A stretch of 64,000 nt of DNA from Mycobacterium sp. GA-1199 (GTDB lineage Bacteria > Actinomycetota > Actinomycetes > Mycobacteriales > Mycobacteriaceae). Location of the stretch: NCBI RefSeq assembly GCF_001500045.1, contig NZ_LQIX01000034.1, forward strand, positions 1 to 64,000, given 5' to 3'. Of this stretch, positions 25,068 through 33,030 are shown one piece after another; positions within the stretch are counted from its first letter, which is position 1, and every line of letters begins with the position of its first letter. The position numbers and the translations under genes were made by a program. The notes beneath the pieces were generated by a model. The model was not told where the DNA came from, searched no databases, and saw nothing but the letters and a program-made list of their open reading frames with translations.

Positions 25068-26278
25068 ACTGTTTTCCGTTCCCAGAAGGCCGGCCCGACG
25101 GGTTCGATGAAGTCGCCGTTGGCGACGAGATACCCGTCCTGGTCGATGGTGATGGGCAGCTGCGCCAACGCGCGCGCAGCCGGGCCGAATATGGGCTTGG
25201 CGAAGTGCAACGCGTCGAACTGAGACTGGTGGCACGGGCAGAGGATGCGATACGACTGCTGCTCGTAAAGCGACGAGGGGCAGCCCAGGTGAGAGCAGAC
25301 CTTGGTATAGGCGAACAGATCGCCGAAATTGAAGCTCTCCTGACCCTTGCGCTTGACCACCCGCGGCAGGTCCTGTGCCTTGATCCTGATCAGCATGACG
25401 GGATTGCGCACGCCCATCGCGATCTCGGCGAGGTGGTGGTGCGACTCGACAGTGGTTCCGTCGCCGTCGGATTCGCGCCACGGGAACACCGTCTCCATGC
25501 CGCCGGCGTCGATGTCCTCGGGCCGCATCTTGACGAAGGTGCCGGTGCCGGTGGAGCGGGCCAAGAAGATCGTCTCGCCCTGGTATCGCGGCGTCCAGCC
25601 GGACGTCCACAGCACGGCCTTCTTGCCGTCGGCGGTCTGCACAACCGGCTTCCACGGGTTTTTGATCAGACCGCCCGCGAACGCCACCAGCGTGCCGAGG
25701 CCGAACGCGCCGAGGCCGATACCCAGCGAGAGGCCGACCAGCTTGCGCCGCTTGATCGTCGAGCCTTCGAGCGCGTCAGTCAGGTTCGCCACGACCGTCT
25801 TGCGGTGGATCTCGGGGGAGGCGCCGTCATGGCGTTCCTGGATCGAGATCTCCTCGGGGATGAACTTCTTCTGGTACAGCACCGCGCCGATGCCGATCGC
25901 CAGGATCGACAGCCCGAACGTCAACCCGTACAGCGGCGTGGTCAGGCTGAACAGGAACTCGCCCTCGGAGCCGTAGGGCACGTACTCCCACGGCCAGAAC
26001 AGGAACACCAACAGCAGCGCCAGGCCCGAAAAGCCGCCCAGCAGAAGCCAATACGAGACCACGCGGCCGGCGCGCTTCTCGGCCTTGGTGTCGGGGACCG
26101 GCCAGCGGTCCTCCTTGTAGACGATCTCGACGCCGTCGAGTTTGCCGCCGAGTTCGACCAGCTCCTCGCGTGACATCGCCGCCAGTTCGGCGTCCGTGGG
26201 CTGACCCGGTACACCGGCCTGACCGGGTGCGTCGGTGCCCTTGGGGGTGTTCTCGGTGCCGTTGCCCGGCTCGCTCAT
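25064..26278 (-). CDS. qcrA: Cytochrome bcc complex Rieske iron-sulfur subunit
   Basis: 404 residues from ATG at 26278, which overlaps the qcrC stop (ATGA); its own TGA overlaps the qcrB ATG. Residues ~75-220 contain three transmembrane helices, as in other actinobacterial QcrA proteins. The C-terminal Rieske domain has the [2Fe-2S] ligand motifs CSHLGC and CPCHQSQFD (two Cys, two His, plus two structural Cys). A GTG at 26296 is in frame but would overlap qcrC further. It passes electrons from quinol to the diheme QcrC. Confidence 0.97.
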   Translation of the reverse strand: MSEPGNGTENTPKGTDAPGQAGVPGQPTDAELAAMSREELVELGGKLDGVEIVYKEDRWPVPDTKAEKRAGRVVSYWLLLGGFSGLALLLVFLFWPWEYVPYGSEGEFLFSLTTPLYGLTFGLSILAIGIGAVLYQKKFIPEEISIQERHDGASPEIHRKTVVANLTDALEGSTIKRRKLVGLSLGIGLGAFGLGTLVAFAGGLIKNPWKPVVQTADGKKAVLWTSGWTPRYQGETIFLARSTGTGTFVKMRPEDIDAGGMETVFPWRESDGDGTTVESHHHLAEIAMGVRNPVMLIRIKAQDLPRVVKRKGQESFNFGDLFAYTKVCSHLGCPSSLYEQQSYRILCPCHQSQFDALHFAKPIFGPAARALAQLPITIDQDGYLVANGDFIEPVGPAFWERKTV

Positions 26279-27081
26279 GCTCGCGCTCCGATCCACAGGG
26301 CCGCGGCGATGACGGCCACCATGCCGATGATCCAGGCCGCCATGCCCTCGGGCGCCGGGCCGAACCCGCCGAGGCCGTAGCCGCCGTAGCTCGGTGCCTC
26401 CGCCGACTCGCGGACGTAGGCCACGATGTCGCGCTTCTCATCCGGCGACAGCTGCCGGTCCGAGAACTTCGGCATGTTCTGCGGGCCGGTCAGCATCGCG
26501 GTGTAGATCTGCGCGGGCGTGGCGTTGCCGAGGTCGGGAGCGTACTTGCCCGACGACAGGGCGCCGCCCTTGCCGGTGAAGTTGTGACACGACGCGCAGT
26601 TCAACCGGAACAGGTCACCACCACGGGCGACGTTATCGCCCAGCAGCGACTCCTGTGCGACGCGTCCGTTGTCGTCGCGCGGGACGACCGGGCCGCCGCC
26701 GTTGGCCTGCACGTAGGCGCCGAGCGCGTCGGTCTGCGCCTCGTCGAACAGCGGGGGCTTCTCCGGGGCCTGGGCCTCACCGCGCATCGCGGGCATCCGG
26801 CCGGTGGAGACCTGGAAGTAGACCGCCGCCTCACCGACGCCGATGAGGCTGGGGCCGCGGTCCGGCACACCTTGGAGATTGACGCCGTGGCAGGTCACGC
26901 AGGAGGTGTCGAACAGCTGCTTACCCGTGCGCAACAGCGCCGACTGCGATTCGTCGGCGACCGCGACCTGCGGCGTGGGCGTCAGCGTGGCGGCCAGACC
27001 ACCGGCGACGCCCAATCCGAGCAGCAGCAGCACAGCACCTGACAGGCGCCGGCGTAGCCGACGGCGCGACTTGTCGGTCAT
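26275..27081 (-). CDS. qcrC: Cytochrome bcc complex diheme cytochrome c subunit
   Basis: 268 residues from ATG at 27081, chosen because AAGGAG lies seven bases upstream; earlier in-frame starts at 27099 or 27132 would include that site in the coding sequence. An N-terminal signal/anchor helix (~10-32) precedes two cytochrome c domains with heme motifs CVTCH and CASCH and distal Met candidates in GRMPAM and GPQNMPKF. A C-terminal transmembrane helix (WIIGMVAVIAAALWIG) ends the protein. Actinobacteria lack soluble cytochrome c, so QcrC hands electrons straight to CtaC. Confidence 0.97.
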   Translation of the reverse strand: MTDKSRRRLRRRLSGAVLLLLGLGVAGGLAATLTPTPQVAVADESQSALLRTGKQLFDTSCVTCHGVNLQGVPDRGPSLIGVGEAAVYFQVSTGRMPAMRGEAQAPEKPPLFDEAQTDALGAYVQANGGGPVVPRDDNGRVAQESLLGDNVARGGDLFRLNCASCHNFTGKGGALSSGKYAPDLGNATPAQIYTAMLTGPQNMPKFSDRQLSPDEKRDIVAYVRESAEAPSYGGYGLGGFGPAPEGMAAWIIGMVAVIAAALWIGARA

Positions 27082-27145
27082 CGATCTCCTTCTCATCGGA
27101 TCGATCGGCACGTCAAGCCGATCAACGGACACATCGGCGAGCCGC

Positions 27146-27757
27146 TCATCTTACGAAGTAAATGACGGCGAACAGGGCGATCCAGACGATGTCGACGAAG
27201 TGCCAGTAGTACGACACCACGATCGCGGCGGTGGCCTGCGCCGGAGTGAACTTACTCATCCGGGTTCGAGCCAACAGGATGAGGAAGGCGACGAGGCCGC
27301 CGATCACGTGCAGTCCGTGGAAACCCGTGGCCAGGTAGAACACCGAGCCGTACGCGCTGCTGGAAATGGTGGTGCCGTGCTTGACCAGTTCGATGTACTC
27401 GTAGCCCTGGCCGAGGACGAAGAACAGCCCCATCGCGAAGGTGAGCGTGTACCAGCGGCGCAGCCCGAACACGTCACCGCGTTCGGCGGCGAACACGCCC
27501 ATCTGGCAGGTGAACGACGACGCGATCAGCACCAGCGTCACCGGTACGGCCTGCATGAGGTTCAGCTCCGTCGGCGGCGGCGGCCATTCGCCCGCCGCTT
27601 GCGAACGCGCGGTGAAGTACATCGCGAACAGGCCAGCAAAGAACATCAGCTCGCTGGACAGCCAGACGATGGTGCCGACACTGACCATGTTCGGCCGGTT
27701 CAGCGAATGTACTCGCGACGTGATTGCGGTTCCCGAGGTCCCTACAGCGCTCGTCAC
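27146..27757 (-). CDS. ctaE: Cytochrome c oxidase subunit III
   Basis: 203 residues from GTG at 27757. Five hydrophobic helices (about 27-48, 66-86, 96-116, 137-160, 178-200) with COX3 motifs: VWLSSELMFFAGLFAMYF, GVFAAERGD, and the C-terminal HGLHVIGG and YYWHFVDIVWIALFAVIYF. It is first in the ctaE-qcrC-qcrA-qcrB operon, 64 bp before qcrC. It diverges from trpD with 67 bp or less between starts, and a CATACT hexamer seven bases upstream is the likely -10. Confidence 0.96.
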   Translation of the reverse strand: MTSAVGTSGTAITSRVHSLNRPNMVSVGTIVWLSSELMFFAGLFAMYFTARSQAAGEWPPPPTELNLMQAVPVTLVLIASSFTCQMGVFAAERGDVFGLRRWYTLTFAMGLFFVLGQGYEYIELVKHGTTISSSAYGSVFYLATGFHGLHVIGGLVAFLILLARTRMSKFTPAQATAAIVVSYYWHFVDIVWIALFAVIYFVR

Positions 27758-27764
27758 AGGTGCA

Positions 27765-27770
27765 AGTATG
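27765..27770 (-). promoter_or_regulatory. Putative -10 hexamer for ctaE-qcrCAB
   Basis: CATACT on the minus strand, seven bases before the GTG at 27757. It faces a similar CATAAT for trpD at 27813-27818, so the 67-bp divergent region seems to hold two short, near-leaderless promoters. Confidence 0.35.
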
Positions 27771-27812
27771 ACGCTTTGTAGTTGTCGATCTCCACCCGGG
27801 TCGGCGTTTCGT

Positions 27813-27818
27813 CATAAT
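27813..27818 (+). promoter_or_regulatory. Putative -10 hexamer for leaderless trpD mRNA
   Basis: CATAAT ends six bases before the GTG at 27825. The first base is not the consensus T. The spacing favours 27825 over the adjacent in-frame GTG at 27822 as the start. Confidence 0.35.
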
Positions 27819-27824
27819 CGCGTG

Positions 27825-28892
27825 GTGGCTTCTCCCAAAAACCCCGATTCCTTAACGTGGCCCCGGATCCTCGGCCGCCTCACCACCGGTCAGTCGCTGG
27901 AGAACGGGCAGGCGGCGTGGGCGATGGACCAGATCATGACCGGCGCGGCCACCCCTGCCCAGATCGCCAGCTTCGGGGTGTCGATGCGGATGAAGCGCCC
28001 GACGTCGGCGGAGGTCACCGAGCTGGCCGACACCATGCTCAAACACGCGCGCCGCGTCCCCACCGACGTGATCGGCACCGCGACCGTCGACGTGGTGGGC
28101 ACCGGCGGGGACGGTGCCAACACCCAGAACCTGTCCACGATGGCGGCCATCGTCGTCGCGGCCGCCGGGGTGCCGGTGATCAAGCACGGGAACCGCGCCG
28201 CGTCGTCGTTGTCCGGCGGCGCCGACACGCTCGAGGCGCTCGGGGTGCGCATCGACCTGGGTCCCGACGACGTCGCGCGCAGCGTCACCGAGATAGGCAT
28301 CGGGTTCGCGTTCGCGCCCCACTTCCACCCGTCGTACCGGCACGCCGGCGTGGTGCGCCGCGAGATCGGGGTGCCGACGGTGTTCAACCTGCTCGGTCCG
28401 CTGACCAACCCGGCCTCGCCGCGCGCCGGGCTGGTCGGTTGCGCGTGGGGGGAGCTGTCCGAGGTGATGGCAGGCGTGTTCGCGGCCCGCGGGTCCAGCG
28501 TGCTGGTGGTCCACGGCGACGACGGTCTCGACGAGCTCACCACCACCACGACCAGCACCATCTGGCGGGTACAGGCGGGCACGGTCGAGCGGCTGAAGTT
28601 CGACCCCGCAGCGTTCGGCTTCAAGCGTGCCGAAATCTCGGAACTGGTCGGCGGTGATGCCGAGGCCAACGCGGCGTCGGTGCGCGCGGTGCTCGGCGGT
28701 GCGCCGGGGGCGGTGCGCGACGCCGTGATCCTCAATGCCGCGGGCGCGCTGGTGGCGCACGCGGGGCTAGCCAGCGACGCCAAATGGTTGCCGGCCTGGG
28801 AGAGCGGGCTGGCCAAGGCGGCCGAGGCCATCGACTCCGGGGCGGCCGAACAGCTCCTCGCGCGTTGGGTGCGGTTCACTCAAAAAGCCTGA
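27825..28892 (+). CDS. trpD: Anthranilate phosphoribosyltransferase
   Basis: Second step of tryptophan synthesis: couples anthranilate to PRPP. 355 residues from GTG at 27825 (or 356 from the GTG just before it). Motifs: VDVVGTGGDG (PRPP pyrophosphate loop), NLSTMAAIVVAAAGVPVIKHGNRAAS, SSLSGGADTLEALG, and EIGVPTVFNLLGPLTNP with the DDGLDE metal-binding motif near VLVVHGDDGLDELTT. As in other mycobacteria it is isolated from the other trp genes. Its last 126 bases overlap, antisense, the 3' end of the convergent nuclease gene. Confidence 0.96.
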   Translation: MASPKNPDSLTWPRILGRLTTGQSLENGQAAWAMDQIMTGAATPAQIASFGVSMRMKRPTSAEVTELADTMLKHARRVPTDVIGTATVDVVGTGGDGANTQNLSTMAAIVVAAAGVPVIKHGNRAASSLSGGADTLEALGVRIDLGPDDVARSVTEIGIGFAFAPHFHPSYRHAGVVRREIGVPTVFNLLGPLTNPASPRAGLVGCAWGELSEVMAGVFAARGSSVLVVHGDDGLDELTTTTTSTIWRVQAGTVERLKFDPAAFGFKRAEISELVGGDAEANAASVRAVLGGAPGAVRDAVILNAAGALVAHAGLASDAKWLPAWESGLAKAAEAIDSGAAEQLLARWVRFTQKA

Positions 28893-30617
28893 GCGGGTTG
28901 TCTTTTCGATCTGTTCTGCGGCCAGCCGCGCCGAGCGTGCCGACGCGACCCATGCCGCCCACCGGCCCGCAGCATGCACCGGCGAGCAGTAGCCGTCGTC
29001 GGCGCGCACGATGCGCACCCCGGTTTGGTGCAGCCACCGCGCGATCAGGGCCGTCTCCTCGACCAGCGCGCCGCCCAGCGGGGCTGCGGAGGGCAGAACG
29101 GCTTGTGCGCCGGCGCAGATCGCGTCGACCACCGGCATCGGAGGCACACCGCGCGGCGCGTTTCCCGCCGCGGCCAGTTGGCCGTTGTGGATCACCGCGA
29201 GGTGCCATCCGCCGTCGCCGTCGGGGCGTGCGGCCACCAACTCGGTGACGGCGGTCAGGGCCCGAAGTCGTTGGCCTCGCCACAATCCGTCGATCGCGGC
29301 GGCGGCGTGGTCGCGTAGCCGGGCGGCGGTCTCGTAGCGGCCGCGGTCGGCGAGGTCGGCGACCTGGGCCAGCACCGCGGCCAGCGCCCGGCCGTCGCGG
29401 CCGGCCATCAGGTCGGCCGCCTGCGCGACCGTCTCGGCGTACCGGTCGGCGCCCACGTCGCGGGGCGCCGGGCACGGTGACAACTCCCGGTCCGGGCAGG
29501 CCGGGCCGTGCACCGCGCTGCGCCCCAGCTTCTTGGTGCATGTCCGGACCCCGGTGAACCGGGCCAGCAGCGCGGCGGTGTCGACGGCGTCGGCGCGTGC
29601 ACGGAACGGGCCGATCACCGCGTCGTGCTTGGGGGTGCGCACGATCGAGAAGCGGGGAAAGGCCTCGTCGGTCAACGTGATCCACCACCATCGGTGCGGA
29701 AACTTCGACCGGCGGTTGTAGGGCGGGGCGTGCGCGGCCAGCAGTCGTAGCTCGCGCACGCCTGCCTCGAGATCGTGTGCGCATTCGACGTGGTCGACCG
29801 CGGTGGCCAGGGAGGCCATCTCCTTGATGCGGATGCGCGAGTCGGAGCCGTTGAAGTACTGCCCGACGCGTCGCCGGAGGTTGACGGCCGTGCCGACGTA
29901 GAGGACCTCGGCGCCGGGGCCGCGAAACAGGTAGACGCCGGGGGAGTGCGGCAGAGCCGCGGCGAGGTGGCGGTTGCGCCGCTGCGCCGGGGTGACGTCG
30001 GGTAGGTAGGACCGCAACTCGGTGTAGGTGTGCACGCCCTGGTTGCCGACGCGCTCGATCAGCCTGTGCAGGACGTCGACGGTGGCGCGGGCGTCGTCGA
30101 GTGCGCGGTGCGTCGGGGTGGTGCTCGCGCCGAACAAGCGGGCCAGCGCGGAGAGGCGCACGCTGGGGGCCTCGTCGCGGGTGAGGACCCGGCGCGCCAG
30201 TTTGACCGTGCACAGCACCGGCGGCCGCGGCCAGGCGATCTGAGCGCGTTCGGCGGCGGCCCGCAGGAACCCGATGTCGAACCCGGCGTTGTGGGCGACC
30301 AGCACCGCCCCGCGCGAGAACTCCAGAAAAGCCGGCAGCACCGAGTCGATCCGGGGCGCGTTGCACACCATCGCGGTGGTGATCCCGGTCAGCGCCACGA
30401 TCTGCGGCGGGATGCTGCGGCCCGGGTCCACCAGCGTGGCCAGTTCGCCGAGCACGACGCCGCCGCGCACCTTGACGGCCCCGATCTCGGTGATCTCGTC
30501 GTGGTGGTCGCCGCTGGCGCGGCCTCCGGTGGTCTCGAGGTCGACGACGACGAACGTGGTGTCGTGCAGGGAGACGTCAGCCTGCCGATCGACATCGGCG
30601 AAGCTGAGCTGGCTCAC
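28767..30617 (-). CDS. DEDDh exonuclease fused to GIY-YIG/UvrC-like domain (Rv2191 homologue)
   Basis: 616 residues from GTG at 30617. Residues ~20-190 are an epsilon-type 3'-5' exonuclease: VVVDLETTGG (Asp, Glu), VAHNAGFDIGFL (Asp) and THRALDDARA (His, Asp). A GIY-YIG nuclease domain follows (~228-310: GVYLFRGPGAEVLYVGTAVNLRRRVGQYF), then a UvrC-like middle region with a UVR-type helix (LADRGRYETAARLRDHAAAAI). The combination resembles DNA polymerase III epsilon fused to the N-half of UvrC, suggesting a repair nuclease; the true substrate is unknown. The last ~42 residues are read from the strand opposite trpD because no earlier stop occurs. Confidence 0.88.
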   Translation of the reverse strand: MSQLSFADVDRQADVSLHDTTFVVVDLETTGGRASGDHHDEITEIGAVKVRGGVVLGELATLVDPGRSIPPQIVALTGITTAMVCNAPRIDSVLPAFLEFSRGAVLVAHNAGFDIGFLRAAAERAQIAWPRPPVLCTVKLARRVLTRDEAPSVRLSALARLFGASTTPTHRALDDARATVDVLHRLIERVGNQGVHTYTELRSYLPDVTPAQRRNRHLAAALPHSPGVYLFRGPGAEVLYVGTAVNLRRRVGQYFNGSDSRIRIKEMASLATAVDHVECAHDLEAGVRELRLLAAHAPPYNRRSKFPHRWWWITLTDEAFPRFSIVRTPKHDAVIGPFRARADAVDTAALLARFTGVRTCTKKLGRSAVHGPACPDRELSPCPAPRDVGADRYAETVAQAADLMAGRDGRALAAVLAQVADLADRGRYETAARLRDHAAAAIDGLWRGQRLRALTAVTELVAARPDGDGGWHLAVIHNGQLAAAGNAPRGVPPMPVVDAICAGAQAVLPSAAPLGGALVEETALIARWLHQTGVRIVRADDGYCSPVHAAGRWAAWVASARSARLAAEQIEKTTRSGFLSEPHPTREELFGRPGVDGLGRLGQPALPGRQPFGVAG

Positions 30618-30623
30618 GGCTCG

Positions 30624-30629
30624 ACGGTA
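30624..30629 (-). promoter_or_regulatory. Putative -10 hexamer for leaderless nuclease mRNA
   Basis: TACCGT on the minus strand is followed by exactly six bases and the GTG at 30617. It fits TANNNT and no Shine-Dalgarno sequence is present. Confidence 0.45.
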
Positions 30630-30729
30630 GAAAACCCCACCGACACCTTCGGGTTGCCACGCGGACCCCGAAGGACTTGTCGGTAGCTCCCGATAGCGTG
30701 CGGACCGCACCGACCGAGAGGAGCCATTC

Positions 30730-30933
30730 GTGGGCACGGTGAAGATCGACTGCGACGACTGCGCGGTGCGCGGACCCGGATGTCAGGACTGCGTCGTGAG
30801 TGTTCTGCTGGGCGTACCCGACACCTTGCTCGACGACGAGCGTCGAGCGTTGGAGGTGCTCGCCGATGTGGGGCTGGCGCCGCGACTGCGGCTGGTACCC
30901 ATCCGCCGGGAGGGCAGTTCCGGTGTCGCCTGA
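30730..30933 (+). CDS. Small Cys-rich protein, 67 aa
   Basis: Starts with GTG at 30730, with GAGGAG eight bases upstream, and ends at 30933. The N-terminal half has four cysteines in the pattern CDDCAVRGPGCQDC (CxxC...CxxC), a likely zinc or metal site; the C-terminal half (LLDDERRALEVLADVGLAPRLRLVP) is helical. It has no signal peptide. I do not recognise a characterised family. Its short length would make automated annotation miss it. It lies 154 bp upstream of the NlpC/P60 gene on the same strand. Confidence 0.75.
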   Translation: MGTVKIDCDDCAVRGPGCQDCVVSVLLGVPDTLLDDERRALEVLADVGLAPRLRLVPIRREGSSGVA

Positions 30934-31087
30934 TGACACGCGGCGTGGCGGGCGACGGAACGAAATATGAGCTGCCTGTTAAATTTGCGTCTTCTGTTGG
31001 ACAATCCCCGATGCCGTTTCGTAACCTGTCTGAGACCTAAGGGCTATTCGACACGGCTTCGTTCCGGAAGTTGAAGGACGCAAAATC

Positions 31088-32209
31088 TTGAGGCTCGACC
31101 ACACGCGCTTGACCATTCGTGGGTTCCTTCGCCCCCTCGTCAGCGCGATAGTCGGTATCACGTTTTTCGCAAGTTTCTTCGCGGTCAGTGTGCAGGCCGA
31201 TCCGGCCGATGATGCGCTGGCTAAGCTCAACGAACTGTCGCGACAGGCCGAGCAGACCACCGAGGCGATGCACTCGGCGCAGCTCGATCTCGACAACAAG
31301 CTGGCCATCCAGCGGGACGCCGAGGCCAAGCACGCCGCCGATGCGGCAGCGGCAAACGCGGCCCGCGAACAGTTGGCAAACTTCCAGACCGCCGTCGACA
31401 AGGTTGCCGCGGCCCAGTACATGGGCGGCAGAACCGATGGACTGGACGCGATCCTGACCGCCGGCTCGCCGCAGGGCCTCATCGATCAGTTGTCGGTGCA
31501 ACGGGTGATGGCCGCCGAGATGTCGGCGCAGATGAAGAGCTACCGCGAAATCGGCAGGCAGGCCGCCCTGGCCGAAGAGGCCTCCGCGAAGTCGGCCGCC
31601 GCGGCCAAGACCGCCGCAGAGCAGGCCGCCGCCGTCCGGGCCGACCTGCAGTCCAAGCAGAGCAGGCTGCAGGTGCAGATCGCCGTCGTGAAGTCGCAGT
31701 ACGAGGCGCTGACACCGAACCAGCGCGAGGCGCTCGCGGCCATTCCGCCGATGCCTCCGGTGCCCGCATCCGCGCCGGTGCCGCCGGGCGGCGACCCCGC
31801 GATCATGGCCGCACCGCCCGCACCCGGCGCCATCCCGCCCGGAGATGTCGCGACCCCGGGCAGCGGACACTCCGCGACCGTGATCCAGGCCGCGTTGAGC
31901 CGTATCGGCTCGCCGTACTCGTGGGGCGGATCCGGACCGAACGCATTCGACTGCTCGGGGCTGGTCATGTGGGCGTTCCAACAGGCCGGCATCTCGCTGC
32001 CACACTCCAGCCAGGCGCTGGCCCGCGGCGGTCAGCCGGTCTCACAGGACCAGATGCAGCCCGGTGACGTCGTCAACTACTACTCCGACGCGTCGCACTC
32101 GGCGATCTACATCGGTGACGGAATGATGGTGCACGCCTCGACCTACGGCACGCCGGTGCGAGTCGCCCCGGTGGACAATGCGCCGATCTACAACGTCCGC
32201 CGTTACTGA
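31088..32209 (+). CDS. Secreted NlpC/P60 peptidoglycan endopeptidase (RipA-like, Rv2190c homologue)
   Basis: 373 residues from TTG at 31088. A signal peptide (~1-37, ending near SVQADP) is followed by a long Ala/Gln/Glu-rich coiled coil (~40-215), a Pro-rich linker (~220-255) and the C-terminal NlpC/P60 domain. Catalytic residues are Cys in NAFDCSGLVMWAF, His in DASHSAIYIG and the third polar position His in MMVHAS. The family cleaves peptide stems of peptidoglycan, and the coiled coil probably autoinhibits or positions it. The 154-bp leader holds no recognisable riboswitch. The downstream gene begins 32 bp before its end. Confidence 0.92.
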   Translation: MRLDHTRLTIRGFLRPLVSAIVGITFFASFFAVSVQADPADDALAKLNELSRQAEQTTEAMHSAQLDLDNKLAIQRDAEAKHAADAAAANAAREQLANFQTAVDKVAAAQYMGGRTDGLDAILTAGSPQGLIDQLSVQRVMAAEMSAQMKSYREIGRQAALAEEASAKSAAAAKTAAEQAAAVRADLQSKQSRLQVQIAVVKSQYEALTPNQREALAAIPPMPPVPASAPVPPGGDPAIMAAPPAPGAIPPGDVATPGSGHSATVIQAALSRIGSPYSWGGSGPNAFDCSGLVMWAFQQAGISLPHSSQALARGGQPVSQDQMQPGDVVNYYSDASHSAIYIGDGMMVHASTYGTPVRVAPVDNAPIYNVRRY

Positions 32210-33029
32210 CCGCCGGGGTGTCGCGCATGCGAGGAGTAGGTCTCGGCTCGCGGCGCTGCTCATCGCCGAACTCGTCTTCGCGCTGCTGATCGTCGGCCGC
32301 TCCGAGGTCCCGTCCGGGCCGATGGTGGCCACACCCGCCGCTCCGGCGTCGCTGACCACACCCGTCGCGGCATCGCGCGTCCACACACTCGTCGACGGCC
32401 GTGCGGTTCGATTGACGAACCTCGGCGGGGCGCGGACCGAGCGGTTGCTGTCCCGGATCGAGGCCGAGATGGACGGCGCCGCCGCGGCGGTCACCGCGTT
32501 CTGGGGCCCGCAGTGGCCGCGCGAGATCGTGATCGCCGTCGCGGGCACCGACGCGCAGTTCGCAGCGATCGGCGGCGGTGACATTCACACCGCGGCCACC
32601 ACCACGCCCGAGCGGATCACGTTCGCCCCCGGCGCCGCCGACCTGAGCGATACCGCGTTGCGAATCGTGCTGCGCCACGAACTGTTTCACTACGCGGCCC
32701 GTGCCCGAACCGCATCTGACGCGCCCCGCTGGATCACCGAGGGGGTGGCCGACTTCGTCGCCCGGCCCGCGACACCGGTGCCCGACGCCTCGCTTCTCAC
32801 GCTGCCCAGCGACGCCGAGCTCTCCGGGCCGGACCGTTCGCTGGCCTACGACCGGGCCTGGTGGTTCAGCCGGTTCATCGCCGACCGGTTCGGCGCAGGC
32901 GCGCTACTCGAGCTGTACCACCGGTCGTGCGGACCAGGACACCCCGCCGTCGCGTCGGCGGTGCGCGACACCCTGGGTATGGACCTCGACGCCGTGCTCG
33001 CCCAGTGGCGGCAGTGGGCGAGTGGGTGA
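32178..33029 (+). CDS. Membrane-anchored HExxH protein (Rv2189c homologue)
   Basis: 283 residues from ATG at 32178, overlapping the upstream gene by 32 bp; no later start would keep the membrane segment. A single N-terminal helix (~25-40, LAALLIAELVFALLIVG) anchors an extracytoplasmic domain. LRHELFHYAARA contains the zinc-metalloprotease HExxH motif and RWITEGVADFVARP follows 20-odd residues later with a Glu suitable as third ligand, as in gluzincin/peptidase MA-like proteins. A protease activity is therefore plausible but unproven. It is tightly linked to pimB (1-bp gap). Confidence 0.85.
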   Translation: MRRSTTSAVTDRRGVAHARSRSRLAALLIAELVFALLIVGRSEVPSGPMVATPAAPASLTTPVAASRVHTLVDGRAVRLTNLGGARTERLLSRIEAEMDGAAAAVTAFWGPQWPREIVIAVAGTDAQFAAIGGGDIHTAATTTPERITFAPGAADLSDTALRIVLRHELFHYAARARTASDAPRWITEGVADFVARPATPVPDASLLTLPSDAELSGPDRSLAYDRAWWFSRFIADRFGAGALLELYHRSCGPGHPAVASAVRDTLGMDLDAVLAQWRQWASG

Positions 33030-33030
33030 C

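Noticed and set aside
30934..31087. c-di-AMP (ydaO-type) riboswitch before the NlpC/P60 gene
   Set aside because: Such riboswitches precede many actinobacterial cell-wall hydrolases, but this 154-bp leader lacks the conserved core I would expect and is short.
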